A DNA stretch of 64,000 bases from Actinoplanes solisilvae. Its GTDB lineage: Bacteria; Actinomycetota; Actinomycetes; Mycobacteriales; Micromonosporaceae. The stretch is from positions 39,877-103,876 of the forward strand of contig NZ_RJAC01000025.1 in NCBI RefSeq assembly GCF_003999975.1, written 5' to 3'. Each line of letters opens with the position of its first letter. The stretch's first letter is position 1. The notes beneath the pieces are model-generated. The model worked only from the letters and a program-made list of their open reading frames with translations. It was not told the origin of the DNA and did no database searches. Shown here in pieces: positions 24,254-33,355 of this stretch. The position numbers and the translations under genes were made by a program.

Positions 24254-25381
24254 ATGGCCTCGCTTTTCGACCCGGTGCACGTCGGGGACCTTTGCCTGCC
24301 CAACCGGCTGGTCATGGCTCCGATGCCTCGGGTGCGGTCCGACGATCTCGGGCTCGCGAACGCGTCGACCGCCGCGCACTACGCGCAGTGCGCGAACGCG
24401 GGCCTGATCATCACGGAGGGCATCCAGACGAGCCGGATCGGGCAGTCCAACCCCCGGACGCCGGGGCTGCACACCGTCGAGCAGGTCGAATCCTGGCGCC
24501 CGGTCACCTCGGTGGTGCATCGTCGAGGAGGACGGATCTTCGCGCAGATCATGCACGCCGGCCGGGTGAGCCACTCGGAGACGACCGGGCACCAGCCGGT
24601 CGCCCCGTCCGCGATCGCCGCACGCGGCGTCAGTATGTTCACGCCGTCCGGGCTGCAGCCGGCCCCCGTCCCGCGGGCCCTCTCGACCGCGGAGGTCGCG
24701 GGCGAAGCCGCCTGCTACGCGGCCGCCGCGCTGAACGCGATAGACGCCGGGTTCGACGGCGTCGAGCTCCACGGCGCGAACGGGTACCTGATCGCCCAGT
24801 TCCTTTCCAGCAACGCCAACCTTCGTACGGACCGTTACGGAGGCTCGATCGACGGACGCATCCGGTTCGCGGTCGAGGCTGTGTCGATGACGGTCGACGC
24901 CGTCGGGGCGGGTCGGGTCGGCCTGCGGCTGTCGCCCGGAGCGGGCATCGCGGACGCCGCCGAGACCGACGTACCCGAGATGTACGGCGCGCTGCTCGCC
25001 GAGCTGGCCTCGCTCGGGCTCGCGTACGTGCACCTCACGGCGAGCGTCAATCAGGACCTGTTCGCCGGATTGCGTCGCGCGTGGCCCGGCACGCTGATCG
25101 TGAACCCGTCGATGCCGACCGATCCCGCCCTGTCGAGCCGGCTCGATGCCGAGTGCTGGATGGCGAAGGGCGCGGACTTGATCTCTTTAGGTCGCGCCTT
25201 CCACGCCAATCCCGACCTCGTCGAACGGCTTCGCTCCGACCTGCCTCTCGCAACCGCGGATCCGGCGACCGTCTATCAGAGCGGCGAAGAGGGTTACCTC
25301 ATCTACCGAAGCTACCCGTCGGAACGGCCCGAGCCGGCCGACGCCGATGCACGCGGCCGCAAGGAGTTCTCCGATGGCTGA
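24254..25381 (+). CDS. Old Yellow Enzyme family ene-reductase
   Basis: A 375-residue FMN TIM barrel: LFDPVHVGDLCLPNRLVMAP at the N-terminus, GLIITEGIQTSRIGQS, FAQIMHAGRVSH, the catalytic-site GFDGVELHGANGYLIAQFLS (HGAN, about 172) with NLRTDRYGGSIDGRIRF, and LISLGRAFHANPDLVERL near the C-terminus. It reduces activated C=C bonds with NAD(P)H. ATG 24254 gives better spacing from AAGGAG than ATG 24251. Divergent from the NmrA-like gene. Confidence 0.92.
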   Translation: MASLFDPVHVGDLCLPNRLVMAPMPRVRSDDLGLANASTAAHYAQCANAGLIITEGIQTSRIGQSNPRTPGLHTVEQVESWRPVTSVVHRRGGRIFAQIMHAGRVSHSETTGHQPVAPSAIAARGVSMFTPSGLQPAPVPRALSTAEVAGEAACYAAAALNAIDAGFDGVELHGANGYLIAQFLSSNANLRTDRYGGSIDGRIRFAVEAVSMTVDAVGAGRVGLRLSPGAGIADAAETDVPEMYGALLAELASLGLAYVHLTASVNQDLFAGLRRAWPGTLIVNPSMPTDPALSSRLDAECWMAKGADLISLGRAFHANPDLVERLRSDLPLATADPATVYQSGEEGYLIYRSYPSERPEPADADARGRKEFSDG

Positions 25382-25431
25382 TCCTGAGTCGGCCGCTCCG
25401 ACCATGGCGATCGGCTGGATCGCCGGAGACC

Positions 25432-26289
25432 TCATCCACCGCTGATCAACCTCGTCGCCAACGCCTTCCGGCACGCACCGAAGCCGGCCAGGTCATACTC
25501 GACGCGGATCCGGCCGTCGGCCGGTGGTCCGGCGAGGACGGCCACCAGGCGTCGGTACCTGTCGAGGCGGTCGTTCTCGAGCAGATGATCCACCGTTCCC
25601 TCGCGGACGAGCTCGGCGGCCAGTTCGCGAACATGGGGGGAGTCGGGTGTCAGGCCGGTGCGGTGAGCGGCCAGCAGCCTGCCGATGAATTCCTCCCGGG
25701 CATCGCGACGCAGGCCCGGCCCTTCCCCGTGGTCGCGGGCGGCCGCGCGAAAGCGCTCGTCGCGCAGCAGCCCGGTCAGCTCGATCCAGGCGTGCAACTG
25801 CGCGACCGTCGGCTCGTCCGGCAGCCGTGGCCGTGGCGGGCCGTCGGGTGTCCGGAGGTCATCGGCGAGGCGCTCGCGTTCCTCGTCGGGCATCGCGATG
25901 AGTTCGCGCATCATGGCCGAAGGGTCGTCCAGTCGGCTCAGCACGCGCAGCACGGCTCGCCGGGCCCGCAACTCCCGCTCCTGGCGTTCGAGTATTGCCT
26001 GATGCTGGAGGAGCACGTCGCTCGTGCTCGTCGCCCCAGCCAGCGTCCAGCGGATGTCGTCCAGCCCCACGCCCAGCTCGCGCAGCGTCCGGACGAATTC
26101 GAGCTGGACGACGGCTCGCAAGTCGTAGCTCCGGCGGCCGCTGTGATCGATGGCCGAGGGGACAACGACGCCCTGGTCGGAGTAGAAGCGGATGGCGCTC
26201 ACCGCCAGTCCGGTCCGGCGGGCCACTTCCCGGATGGAGTAGAGGTCATCGTGCTGCGTACCGCCGACGCTCTTCCAGGTGTGAGGCAA
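25432..26289 (-). CDS. MerR family transcriptional regulator (distinct subgroup)
   Basis: About 285 residues. MerR helix-turn-helix YSIREVARRTGLAVSAIRFY, SDQGVV, RRSYDLRAVVQLEFVRTLRE, then a coiled coil (LLQHQAILERQERELRARRA) and a C-terminal helical domain (ELTGLLRDERFRAAARDHGE) unlike that of the other MerR genes. The start is uncertain: TTG 26289 has AAGGGACGAG upstream and lies downstream of the predicted transcript start; the GTG codons at 26344-26349 would lie within the promoter. It carries dyad promoter copy 13, so it could also be autoregulated. Confidence 0.82.
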   Translation of the reverse strand: MPHTWKSVGGTQHDDLYSIREVARRTGLAVSAIRFYSDQGVVVPSAIDHSGRRSYDLRAVVQLEFVRTLRELGVGLDDIRWTLAGATSTSDVLLQHQAILERQERELRARRAVLRVLSRLDDPSAMMRELIAMPDEERERLADDLRTPDGPPRPRLPDEPTVAQLHAWIELTGLLRDERFRAAARDHGEGPGLRRDAREEFIGRLLAAHRTGLTPDSPHVRELAAELVREGTVDHLLENDRLDRYRRLVAVLAGPPADGRIRVEYDLAGFGACRKALATRLISGG

Positions 26290-26348
26290 GGCGTCTCGTC
26301 CCTTGCTGGAGATGCTGGGGCCGAGGAACCCCTCGACCTCTGCCACCA

Positions 26349-26378
26349 CTTAAAACCGTGTTCCCGCCACAGAGTCAA
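26349..26378 (-). promoter_or_regulatory. dyad promoter, copy 13 (MerR gene)
   Basis: Minus strand TTGACT, spacer CTGTGGCGGGAACACGGT, then TTTAAG. Differs from copy 12 by a single base in the spacer. Confidence 0.75.
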
Positions 26379-26410
26379 TGAGGGTGGTGTTCGGTCGCGT
26401 CCGACGTCTA

Positions 26411-27283
26411 TCAGGCCCGGCTCGTCAGCGCCCGGCCGAGGAAGTCGCGGATCAGGTCGGCTACGTCATCCAGGTGGCTCTCCAGCAGGAAGTGCCCGCC
26501 GTTCATGAGGTGCACCTCGGCGTCGGGCAGGTCGGCGCCGAAAGCCTTCGCCCCGTCGGCCGAGAAGATCTCGTCGTTGCGGCCCCACACCGCCAGCACG
26601 GGAATCCGGTTGGTGCGCAGATGATCCTGCAGCTGCGGATAGAGCGCGCGGTTCGTCGGATAGTCCGCGAAGAGCCGCAGCTGCACCTCGTCGTTGCCCG
26701 GCCGTTGAAGCAGCGCGTGGTCCAGGGTCCAGGTGTCGGGGCTGACCACGCTCCGGTCCGGAACGCCGTGGGTGTACTGCCAGATGATCGCGTCCACGCT
26801 CAGGGCCGTGCGCATGGCCGCCTCGGTCTCGGCGTTCCTGTTCTCGGCGTACGCCCAGACGGGCGCCCAGAATTCGGGCACGAAGCCGGCCTCGTAACCG
26901 TTGCCGTTCTGGGTGATGACGGCGGTCACCGGCGCGTCGGGTCGCAGCGCGAGCCGCCATCCGATCGGCGCGCCGTAGTCCTGGACGTAGATGGCGTACC
27001 GGCGGAGTCCGAGCTGGGCGAGCAGGTCCGCGGTGAGCCGCGCGAGGGCGTCGAAGCTGTAGGAGAACTGCTCCACCGTGGGGGTGTCGGACTGGCCGAA
27101 GCCGAGGTGGTCGGGCGCGATCACATGGTACCGGTCAGCCAGCCTTCCGATGAGCTCGCGGAACATGAACGAGCTGGTGGGGTAGCCGTGCAGCAGCACA
27201 ACGGCCGGAGCGTCAGGGTCTCCCGCTTCCCGGTAGAAGAGCCGATGTCCATCGACGGTGGCAAACCGGTGCAAGACCCGCAT
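26411..27283 (-). CDS. alpha/beta hydrolase, haloalkane dehalogenase / epoxide hydrolase-like
   Basis: A 290-residue hydrolase: VVLLHGYPTSSFMFRELIGR (oxyanion HGYPTS, about 33-38), VIAPDHLGFGQSD, nucleophile Asp in IYVQDYGAPIGW (about 107), acid in GRNDEIF and His in MNGGHFLLESH. An Asp nucleophile indicates dehalogenase or epoxide-hydrolase chemistry rather than a serine esterase. GGAGGT 5-6 nt before ATG 27283 fixes the start. Confidence 0.9.
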   Translation of the reverse strand: MRVLHRFATVDGHRLFYREAGDPDAPAVVLLHGYPTSSFMFRELIGRLADRYHVIAPDHLGFGQSDTPTVEQFSYSFDALARLTADLLAQLGLRRYAIYVQDYGAPIGWRLALRPDAPVTAVITQNGNGYEAGFVPEFWAPVWAYAENRNAETEAAMRTALSVDAIIWQYTHGVPDRSVVSPDTWTLDHALLQRPGNDEVQLRLFADYPTNRALYPQLQDHLRTNRIPVLAVWGRNDEIFSADGAKAFGADLPDAEVHLMNGGHFLLESHLDDVADLIRDFLGRALTSRA

Positions 27284-27323
27284 CGCTGACCTCCCGAAGT
27301 TCACTCAGGGACTAGGGAATCCA

Positions 27324-27353
27324 GCCGACACTGTGTTCCTGGCACACGGTCAA
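27324..27353 (-). promoter_or_regulatory. dyad promoter, copy 14 (dehalogenase-like hydrolase)
   Basis: Minus strand TTGACC, spacer GTGTGCCAGGAACACAGT, then GTCGGC. Predicted leader about 34 nt. Confidence 0.72.
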
Positions 27354-27365
27354 GACGCCGCGGAG

Positions 27366-30122
27366 TCACGCGCCGGGCATCCCGGGCAGATTCAGCTCCC
27401 GGAGCTGACGGCGGGAGGTGATGCCGAGCTTGCGGAAGATGTTGCGCAGGTGCGCTTCGATCGTGCGCGGGCTCAGGAACAGCTGGGCTCCGACCTCCTG
27501 CGACGTCGCCCCCGTGGCTACCAAACGCGCGACGTGCAGCTCGTGGGCCGTGAGAGCGTCGGCCGTCGCCGCGGTTCGTTTGCGGGGGTACTCGCCGGTG
27601 GCTCGCAGCTCCCGGGCGGCACGGGCCGCGAATCCCTCGAGGCCCATGTTCGACAGCAGCTCGTGGGCGGTGCGAAGCTGTTCACGGGCGTCCAGGCGGC
27701 GGCCCTCGCGGCGCAGCCACTCGCCGTAGACCAGATGCGTACGGGCGAGGTGCCCGGCCATCCGGCAGGCCTGGAGCCACTCGATCGCCTCACGGTAGTG
27801 CTTTTCGGCACCCGGCCCGGTGCTGATCAACGCTTGAGAGCGCGCCGCCAGGCCGAGCGCCCACGGGCTGCGGCTGGCCCGGGCCCGTTCGCTGAGCAGC
27901 TCGACCGCGGTGGCCGCGCGCTGCGGCTCACCCGCGCGGGATGCCGCCTCGATGAGCTCGGGCAGGTTCAGGTTGCTGTACAGCGTCTCGTCGGTTCTGG
28001 CCGCGCTTCGTGCGGCGTCGAGCGCGGCGGGATAGTTGCCCAGACCGTTGTGCAGCACCGTCAGGGCGTACTGGGCCATCGTCACCGCGGTGCCCTCGCC
28101 TCGGGCGGTCGCCTGTTCGACGCTGGCCGCGTGCAGCCGGGTGGCCTCGGCCTCGTTGCCGCGCCAGGCGGCCAGCACGAGCTGGGCGTGCAGCAGAGGC
28201 ACGCCCCCGGTCGCCTGCGTGATGCCGACCTCTTCGGCGGCCAGCTCGCCGGCGTGCTCGACCTCGCCGGCGAAGACCAGCACGACGGATTGGAAGAGGA
28301 GCGCGGGCGGCAGCACCCCGAGCGCGCCCGCTTCGCGGGCGAGCCGGACGTTGCGGTCGGCCAGCGCGAGGACCGAGTCGTCGTCGAACAGGGCCAGGGC
28401 GATGCGGCTGGCCAGCCAGAGCCACCGATGGTTGCCGGCGACCTCCTCGGCCGGCTGGTCGCGGAAGGCCTGCACCGCGCGGCGCAGTTCGGGCACGCCG
28501 GCCTCGTATCCGTGGAGGAACGCGGTCACCAGCGCGTCGAGCAGCATGTCGGCCGGCCTCGGCGGCCCTGGCGGGGCGGGCGCGTCCTTGGCGCTCTCGG
28601 CGACCTCCCGCACGCCGCGTTCGTGGCCGACCTCGCCGGTGATGATCGCCGTGTCGAACGCGTCCAGGTACGTTTCGCGGGCCAGCGCGGCGTCCAGCGG
28701 GCCGAGCGTCCTGGCCGCGTCCAGCAGCATTCCCGGCACGTCGCTGCCGCGGGTCAGATAGAAGGCGATACGAGCACGGACCAGTTGCAGCCGGCCGCGT
28801 TGCCGGGCGTCCAACGGTCCGGCCGCCGCAACCGCCAGCAGTTCGAGGGCGGCCTCGGGTGCACCGGCCTCCTGTTTGGCGTCCGCGGCCTCCAGCGCCC
28901 GCCTGGCCCGGTCGGCCGGTTCGGGCGTCAGCTCGGCCGCTTGCTGCAGGAACGCCGCGGCGGCGGCCGACCCGCCCCGCGCCCGGGCGCGTCCGGCCGA
29001 GCGCTCCAGACCTGCCGCGACCTCCTCGTCGGGGCCCAGGACCGCCTGCGCGAGGTGCCACACCTGCCGGTCCGGATCGACGAGAGGATCGATGGCGGCG
29101 GCGAGCGCGCCGTGGGCGCGGCGGCGATCCGGTGGTGAGGCCGCTCGATAGACCGCTGAGCGCACCAGGGGATGACGAAACCGCACCCGTGTGCCGATCT
29201 CCAGCAGGCCGGCGGCTTCGGCCGGCAAGGCCGCCTCTTTGGCGATGCCCAGTTTCTCGCCCGCACGCCACAGCAGGGTCACATCGCCGGTCGGCTCGGC
29301 CGCCGCGATCAGCAACTGCAATTGACTCTCGGCCGGCAGGCTGCCCGAGCGGCGCTGGAAGATTTCCTCGACGCGGCGCGGAACGCTCAGCGCGTCGGGT
29401 AGCTCGAACCCGCCGGCCAACCGGCCGGGTTGTGCGCTTCTCGGCAGTTCGAGCAGGGCCAAGGGATTGCCCCGGGCTTCGGCGACGATGCGTTCCCGCA
29501 CTCCGTCGTCGAGGGGGGCCGGGACCGCACCGGTCAGCAGCGCTCGCGCGTCGGCCTCGCCGAGTCCGTCCAGGCGCAGCCCGGGCAGTCCGTCGAACAC
29601 CCGGATGTCACTCTCGGTGGGGTCGCGCAGCGCGAACATCAACGCGAGCCGTTCGGCCGCCACCCGACGCGCGACGAAGGCCAGGACCTGGGCGGACGCC
29701 TGATCGAGCCATTGCGCGTCGTCGACCAGGCACAGCAGCGGCCGTTCCTCGGCCACCTCGGCCAGCAGGCTGAGGGTCGCCAGCCCGACGAGGAAGCAGT
29801 CCGGCGCCATCCCAGCCTGCCGCCCGAATGCGACTCCGAGGGCAGCCTGTTGCGGCTCGGGCAGCGCTCCGGCGCGGTCCAGCAGCGGCTCGGCCAGCTG
29901 ATGCAGACCCGCGAAGGCGAAGTTGGTCTCGGATTCCACCCCGACCGAGGTCGCCATCCGAAACCCCGATCCGCTCGCGATGTCGCGGGCGTGTTCCAGC
30001 AGCGCGGTCTTGCCGATGCCGGCTTCCCCCCGCACCACGAGGGCAGCGCTGTGGCCGGACTGCGCCCGGACCAGAAGTTGTTTCACCGCTTCGCGCTCGG
30101 TGTGGCGGCCCAGCAGCTCCAC
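27366..30122 (-). CDS. LuxR family transcriptional regulator, large ATP-binding (LAL)
   Basis: A 918-residue regulator: Walker A GEAGIGKT (residues 32-39), Walker B LLCLVDDAQWLDQ (about 135-147), a long alpha-helical tetratricopeptide-like middle, and a C-terminal LuxR helix-turn-helix (LTAHELHVARLVATGATSQE...LSPRTIEAHLRNIFRKLG). It is divergent in sequence from the other three LAL regulators. GTG start, GGAGGTG nearby. A degenerate dyad promoter lies at 30192-30221. Confidence 0.92.
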   Translation of the reverse strand: MELLGRHTEREAVKQLLVRAQSGHSAALVVRGEAGIGKTALLEHARDIASGSGFRMATSVGVESETNFAFAGLHQLAEPLLDRAGALPEPQQAALGVAFGRQAGMAPDCFLVGLATLSLLAEVAEERPLLCLVDDAQWLDQASAQVLAFVARRVAAERLALMFALRDPTESDIRVFDGLPGLRLDGLGEADARALLTGAVPAPLDDGVRERIVAEARGNPLALLELPRSAQPGRLAGGFELPDALSVPRRVEEIFQRRSGSLPAESQLQLLIAAAEPTGDVTLLWRAGEKLGIAKEAALPAEAAGLLEIGTRVRFRHPLVRSAVYRAASPPDRRRAHGALAAAIDPLVDPDRQVWHLAQAVLGPDEEVAAGLERSAGRARARGGSAAAAAFLQQAAELTPEPADRARRALEAADAKQEAGAPEAALELLAVAAAGPLDARQRGRLQLVRARIAFYLTRGSDVPGMLLDAARTLGPLDAALARETYLDAFDTAIITGEVGHERGVREVAESAKDAPAPPGPPRPADMLLDALVTAFLHGYEAGVPELRRAVQAFRDQPAEEVAGNHRWLWLASRIALALFDDDSVLALADRNVRLAREAGALGVLPPALLFQSVVLVFAGEVEHAGELAAEEVGITQATGGVPLLHAQLVLAAWRGNEAEATRLHAASVEQATARGEGTAVTMAQYALTVLHNGLGNYPAALDAARSAARTDETLYSNLNLPELIEAASRAGEPQRAATAVELLSERARASRSPWALGLAARSQALISTGPGAEKHYREAIEWLQACRMAGHLARTHLVYGEWLRREGRRLDAREQLRTAHELLSNMGLEGFAARAARELRATGEYPRKRTAATADALTAHELHVARLVATGATSQEVGAQLFLSPRTIEAHLRNIFRKLGITSRRQLRELNLPGMPGA

Positions 30123-30191
30123 GAGCTCCGCACCTCCGTCCAGCCGGGTGGCCGAATTAGGTACCGCCCGGTACTTAAGTGCGACAGCGTA

Positions 30192-30221
30192 TCAGCAAGA
30201 CCCTGTGCCCGGAACAGTCTT
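30192..30221 (-). promoter_or_regulatory. dyad promoter, copy 15 (LAL regulator, degenerate -35)
   Basis: Minus strand AAGACT in place of TTGACT, spacer GTTCCGGGCACAGGGTCT, then TGCTGA. The dyad extends outward as CAAGAC...GTCTTG. Confidence 0.5.
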
Positions 30222-30234
30222 GCCCTTCCGCCCG

Positions 30235-30433
30235 TCAGCGAGGGTGGACCGGGCCGTTGTCGAACGCGAAGATCACCACTTTGGATCCGGTCGCGAGCGC
30301 CGATCTTGAACAGGACACGTCCGACGTGCTTCTTCACCGTCGACTCGGTCAGCATGAAGCGTTCGGCGATCTCGGTGTTGGTGGCCGCCGCGCCCGATCG
30401 CCTCGAGCACCTCGCTCCCGCTCGCTCAGCGTA
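30235..30433 (-). pseudogene. decayed NarL/FixJ-type response regulator C-terminus
   Basis: Minus-strand pieces in three frames read LSERER, then EVLEAIGRG, then ATNTEIAERFMLTESTVKKH followed by VGRVLFKIGARDRIQ, and finally VVIFAFDNGPVHPR and a stop. Together they form the LuxR helix-turn-helix and C-terminal tail of a NarL-type response regulator with at least two or three frameshifts. The receiver domain is absent. Confidence 0.7.
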
Positions 30434-30518
30434 GGTCCGGGCCGTACCCCGATCGTGGTACCGCGGTCGGCTCTTCCTGCCCGTCGTTGGTACTCAGGTT
30501 CTACGGGCCGTCGCTACG

Positions 30519-30549
30519 TAAGGGTGTTTCACCGACGCGAACGCCGCCC
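30519..30549 (+). promoter_or_regulatory. TTTCACCGACGCGAA element, copy C (truncated MerR)
   Basis: TAAGGGTG, then TTTCACCGACGCGAA, then CGCCGCCC, about 50 bp upstream of the MerR start at 30599. The same element stands before the NmrA-like and Old Yellow Enzyme genes. Confidence 0.65.
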
Positions 30550-30598
30550 CGCCGATGCGAGCGTGGAGCCATAGCCGTACCAGGGGGGAGGAGCTGAC

Positions 30599-31024
30599 GT
30601 GGCCTGGAGCACCCGGGAGCTCGCGGAGCTCGCCGGCACGACGGTCAACGCGATCCGCCACTACCATCGGATCGGCCTGCTCGACGAGCCCACGCGCCGA
30701 TACAACGGATACAAGCAGTACGGGGTGTCCGACCTCATGCTTCTGCAGCGCATCCGGTGTTTGTCCGAACTCGGCGTGCCGCTCTCCCAGATCCGTGAGA
30801 TCTGCCGGAACGGCGCGGCCGCGCCGGAGGTTCTGAGGCAGGTCGACGCCAGCCTCGCCTCGGAGATCGAGCGGTTGAGCAAGGCCCGGAGCGACATCGC
30901 GACCATTCTGCTCACCCGTGCACCGGTGGGGAGCGACCTGCTGGTCTATTCCGGCGTCGCGCCCGGGGACCTTCATGCCGGTCGCGAGCGCCGGGTCGCC
31001 GGCCGCGGCGCGGTTCACGGATGA
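30599..31024 (+). pseudogene. C-terminally truncated MerR regulator (paralogue 3)
   Basis: The first 100 residues match the MerR paralogues at 13701 and 22176 (STRELAELAGTTVNAIRHYH, RYNGYKQYGVSDLMLLQRIR, LRQVDASLASEIERLSKARS). The match ends after DIATIL and is replaced by about 40 unrelated residues ending RRVAGRGAVHG. The effector domain is lost. The promoter element and GGGGGAGGAG ribosome site are intact, so a DNA-binding fragment could still be made; whether it is functional is unknown. Confidence 0.7.
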
Positions 31025-31032
31025 TCCGGTGA

Positions 31033-31488
31033 AGGCGCACCGCGGCGAAAGGCGACGACCATGTCGTTGACTCGAGGCACGCGGACGCCCGGAACGCAGC
31101 CGGTGTCGCCGCGCTGACGGCACTGATTCACGACGCCGTAGCCACCTTCGTCGTCTGGCAGGTCGTGATCGGGGCCGGCAACGGCGTGGTGCTGGCCGCC
31201 CTCTCGACATATGTGGTGACTCGGGCGCCCGCGGATGCGGTCGGCATCAGCTCCGGCGTGTTCAACACTGCTCGGGCGGTCGGAGGCGCTGTGTCCGGTG
31301 CCGCCTTCGCGGCCGTCATGTCGGCCCTGTCGAGCCACGTGCCCGGGGTCGCAACGCCGGTGACCGGTGAAGCCGGCTACGTGACGGTCTGGCTCGCCTG
31401 CGCCGTCCTGGCGATCGTCGTGGCCGCTATGGCGCTCCGTCTTGCCCACGAGAATGAGTGTTCGAACTCGAAATCCTTCGCGAGCTGA
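31033..31488 (+). pseudogene. C-terminal remnant of an MFS transporter
   Basis: An open frame without start encodes VAALTALIHDAVATFVVWQV, VIGAGNGVVLAALSTYVVTR, GISSGVFNTARAVGGAVSGA and a last helix VWLACAVLAIVVAAMALRLA, typical of the last four helices of DHA2-type efflux pumps. The first ten or so helices are missing, replaced by the MerR fragment. Confidence 0.7.
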
Positions 31489-31539
31489 CCAGGGACCTCG
31501 ACGGAGGTCTGGCGGACGGACAAGCTGGCCTATCGGCGG

Positions 31540-32724
31540 TCATGGCCGCGACCGGATCGAGACGGCGAAGGGGTGGCTGTCGGCGAAGGCCAGCTTCGCG
31601 AAGCGTTCGCCCATGATGAGATGGGTGGCGGCGTCGGGGTGCAGGCGATCCGGGAGCGGATGGTCGGCGGCGTCCGCCTCGCCGTAGAGATCGAGCCCGT
31701 CCAAGTAGTGCAGGTTCGCGTCGGTAGCGGCGCGTTGCCGCACGATCCGGGTCAGCTCGTCGCGGATCAGCCGCAGAGTCATTTTCCCCGCGGCGCGTTC
31801 GGCGGGATCGCCGGTGGCCTTGAACTTCACCAGGCCCTCCTGCAAGGCCTCGAGGTCGAATGCACCGGGTCCGGGGGTGTCTTCGTGGATCGGGCAGTGG
31901 ATCGGGGAGATGACGAGCAGTGGAGTGCTGGGATGACCGTCGCGGATGGTGTCGAGGAAGCCGTGCACGGCCGGGGTGAAGGCACGCATGCGCATCAGGT
32001 CGGTGTTGACCAGGTTGATGCCGATCTTGACACTGATCAGGTCTGCCGGGGTGTCACGCAGGGTGCGGGCGGTGAACGGGTCGAGCAGGGCGCTGCCGCC
32101 GAGTCCGAGATTGACCAGCTCCACCCCGGCGTGGGTAGCCGCCAACGCCGGCCACGTGGTGGAAGGGCTCGCGGCGTCTGAGCCCTGGCTGATGGAGCTG
32201 CCGTGGTGCAGCCACACCGGACGGCCGTCGCCGGTGAGCGGGGTGATGGGCGCATCTGTGCGCAGGGCGACGAGTTCGGTGGCCTCGTTGTGCGGCAGCC
32301 AGATCTCGACGTTCTTGTCGGTGTCGGGAAGGCCGGTGAAGGACACGGTGCCCGTCGGCCCGGTGCTGTGCTCGGTGGTTCCACTGGCCATGTCGATGGT
32401 CAGGAGGTTGCCGCCGGGCATGGTGCCCTGACCGGTCAGGGCACCATCAACGAGCAGGTCGTACACGCCGGGCGGGCGGGCCGACAGGCCGACGTAGGCG
32501 CGGCGGGACGCCAGGGCTTCCAGCTCGACGGCCGTCGAGCGGGTGCGGAAGCTGATTCGTACGCCCGAGGGCTGCGCCTCGGCCATGTGCAGCTGCGGAT
32601 CGGGGGTCTGTGCGCGCGCCCGAGCCGGCAGCCGGTGCGGGCGCAGGCCGTGCTCCGTGGGCTCCATTTCGCCGGCGCCATGAATGAGGTCGGCGGTGAT
32701 CGGTGTGGTGATCCAGGCGTTCAT
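31540..32724 (-). CDS. SGNH/GDSL-type hydrolase with N-terminal beta domain
   Basis: A 394-residue esterase-like protein. The N-terminal half is a beta-sandwich (GVRISFRTRSTAVELEA). The SGNH blocks follow: WLHHGSSISQGSDA (Ser, about 210), NLGLGGSALL (Gly), VKIGINLVN (Asn) and LPDRLHPDAATHL (Asp-His). It could deacetylate carbohydrates or other esters. The ATG has GAGGTGA 5 nt upstream and sits 28 bp downstream of the TetR gene, forming an operon. No signal peptide is seen. Confidence 0.85.
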   Translation of the reverse strand: MNAWITTPITADLIHGAGEMEPTEHGLRPHRLPARARAQTPDPQLHMAEAQPSGVRISFRTRSTAVELEALASRRAYVGLSARPPGVYDLLVDGALTGQGTMPGGNLLTIDMASGTTEHSTGPTGTVSFTGLPDTDKNVEIWLPHNEATELVALRTDAPITPLTGDGRPVWLHHGSSISQGSDAASPSTTWPALAATHAGVELVNLGLGGSALLDPFTARTLRDTPADLISVKIGINLVNTDLMRMRAFTPAVHGFLDTIRDGHPSTPLLVISPIHCPIHEDTPGPGAFDLEALQEGLVKFKATGDPAERAAGKMTLRLIRDELTRIVRQRAATDANLHYLDGLDLYGEADAADHPLPDRLHPDAATHLIMGERFAKLAFADSHPFAVSIRSRP

Positions 32725-32752
32725 GACGTCACCTCGGGTCGAAGGGGGTGGG

Positions 32753-33322
32753 TCATTCGATGGGCCAGTTGCGCAACAGGGCGTCGAGCGCGTCCAGGAC
32801 GCGGATCCAGGACTGCTGCGGATCTGGACTGCTGTGGTCGAAGCCGCCGGCCAGCTCGAGACTGATGTAGCCGTGGAAGGTGCTCCCGATGAGGCGGACG
32901 GCGTGAGTCTGGTCGATCTCACCCAGGCGATAACCCCGCAGGACGGCGCGCATCATCTGCGAGAGTCGCGGCCCGGCGCTGGCGGCCGCCGCCTGCGGGT
33001 CGAGCCGCAGGCGAGCCGCGGTGTACCGGCCGGGGTGTTCGCGGGCGTAGTCGCGATAAACGTTCCCCAGGGCGATCAGGGCGTCCTTGCCGGCCCGTCC
33101 GGCCATGGCCGCGGCACTGCGGTCGGCGAGCTCGGCCAGGGCGAGCAGCGCGATCCGGGTCCTGAGGTCGTGCGAGTTCCTGACATGCGAGTACAGGCTG
33201 GGAACTTTGACGCCGAACTGCCGGGCGAGCGCGGAGATGGTGACCTCGTCGAAGCCGACCGAGTCGGCCAGCTCGGCACCGGCCTGGACCAGGCGTTCCG
33301 GCGTGATACCTGCACGTGTCAT
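32753..33322 (-). CDS. TetR/AcrR family regulator with WHG-type C-terminus
   Basis: A 189-residue regulator: helix-turn-helix GFDEVTISALARQFGVKVPS then LYSHVRNSHDL (residues about 23-53), and a C-terminal domain (GNVYRDYAREHPGRYTAARL, TFHGYISLELAGGFDH) of the TetR_C_33/WHG group. ATG 33322 has GGGAGGAAC 6 nt upstream. A perfect palindrome lies 34 bp upstream (33356-33370), the likely autoregulatory operator. It heads an operon with the SGNH hydrolase. Confidence 0.9.
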   Translation of the reverse strand: MTRAGITPERLVQAGAELADSVGFDEVTISALARQFGVKVPSLYSHVRNSHDLRTRIALLALAELADRSAAAMAGRAGKDALIALGNVYRDYAREHPGRYTAARLRLDPQAAAASAGPRLSQMMRAVLRGYRLGEIDQTHAVRLIGSTFHGYISLELAGGFDHSSPDPQQSWIRVLDALDALLRNWPIE

Positions 33323-33355
33323 CCGAAGTTCCTCCCTAGTAACATTATGCACGCG

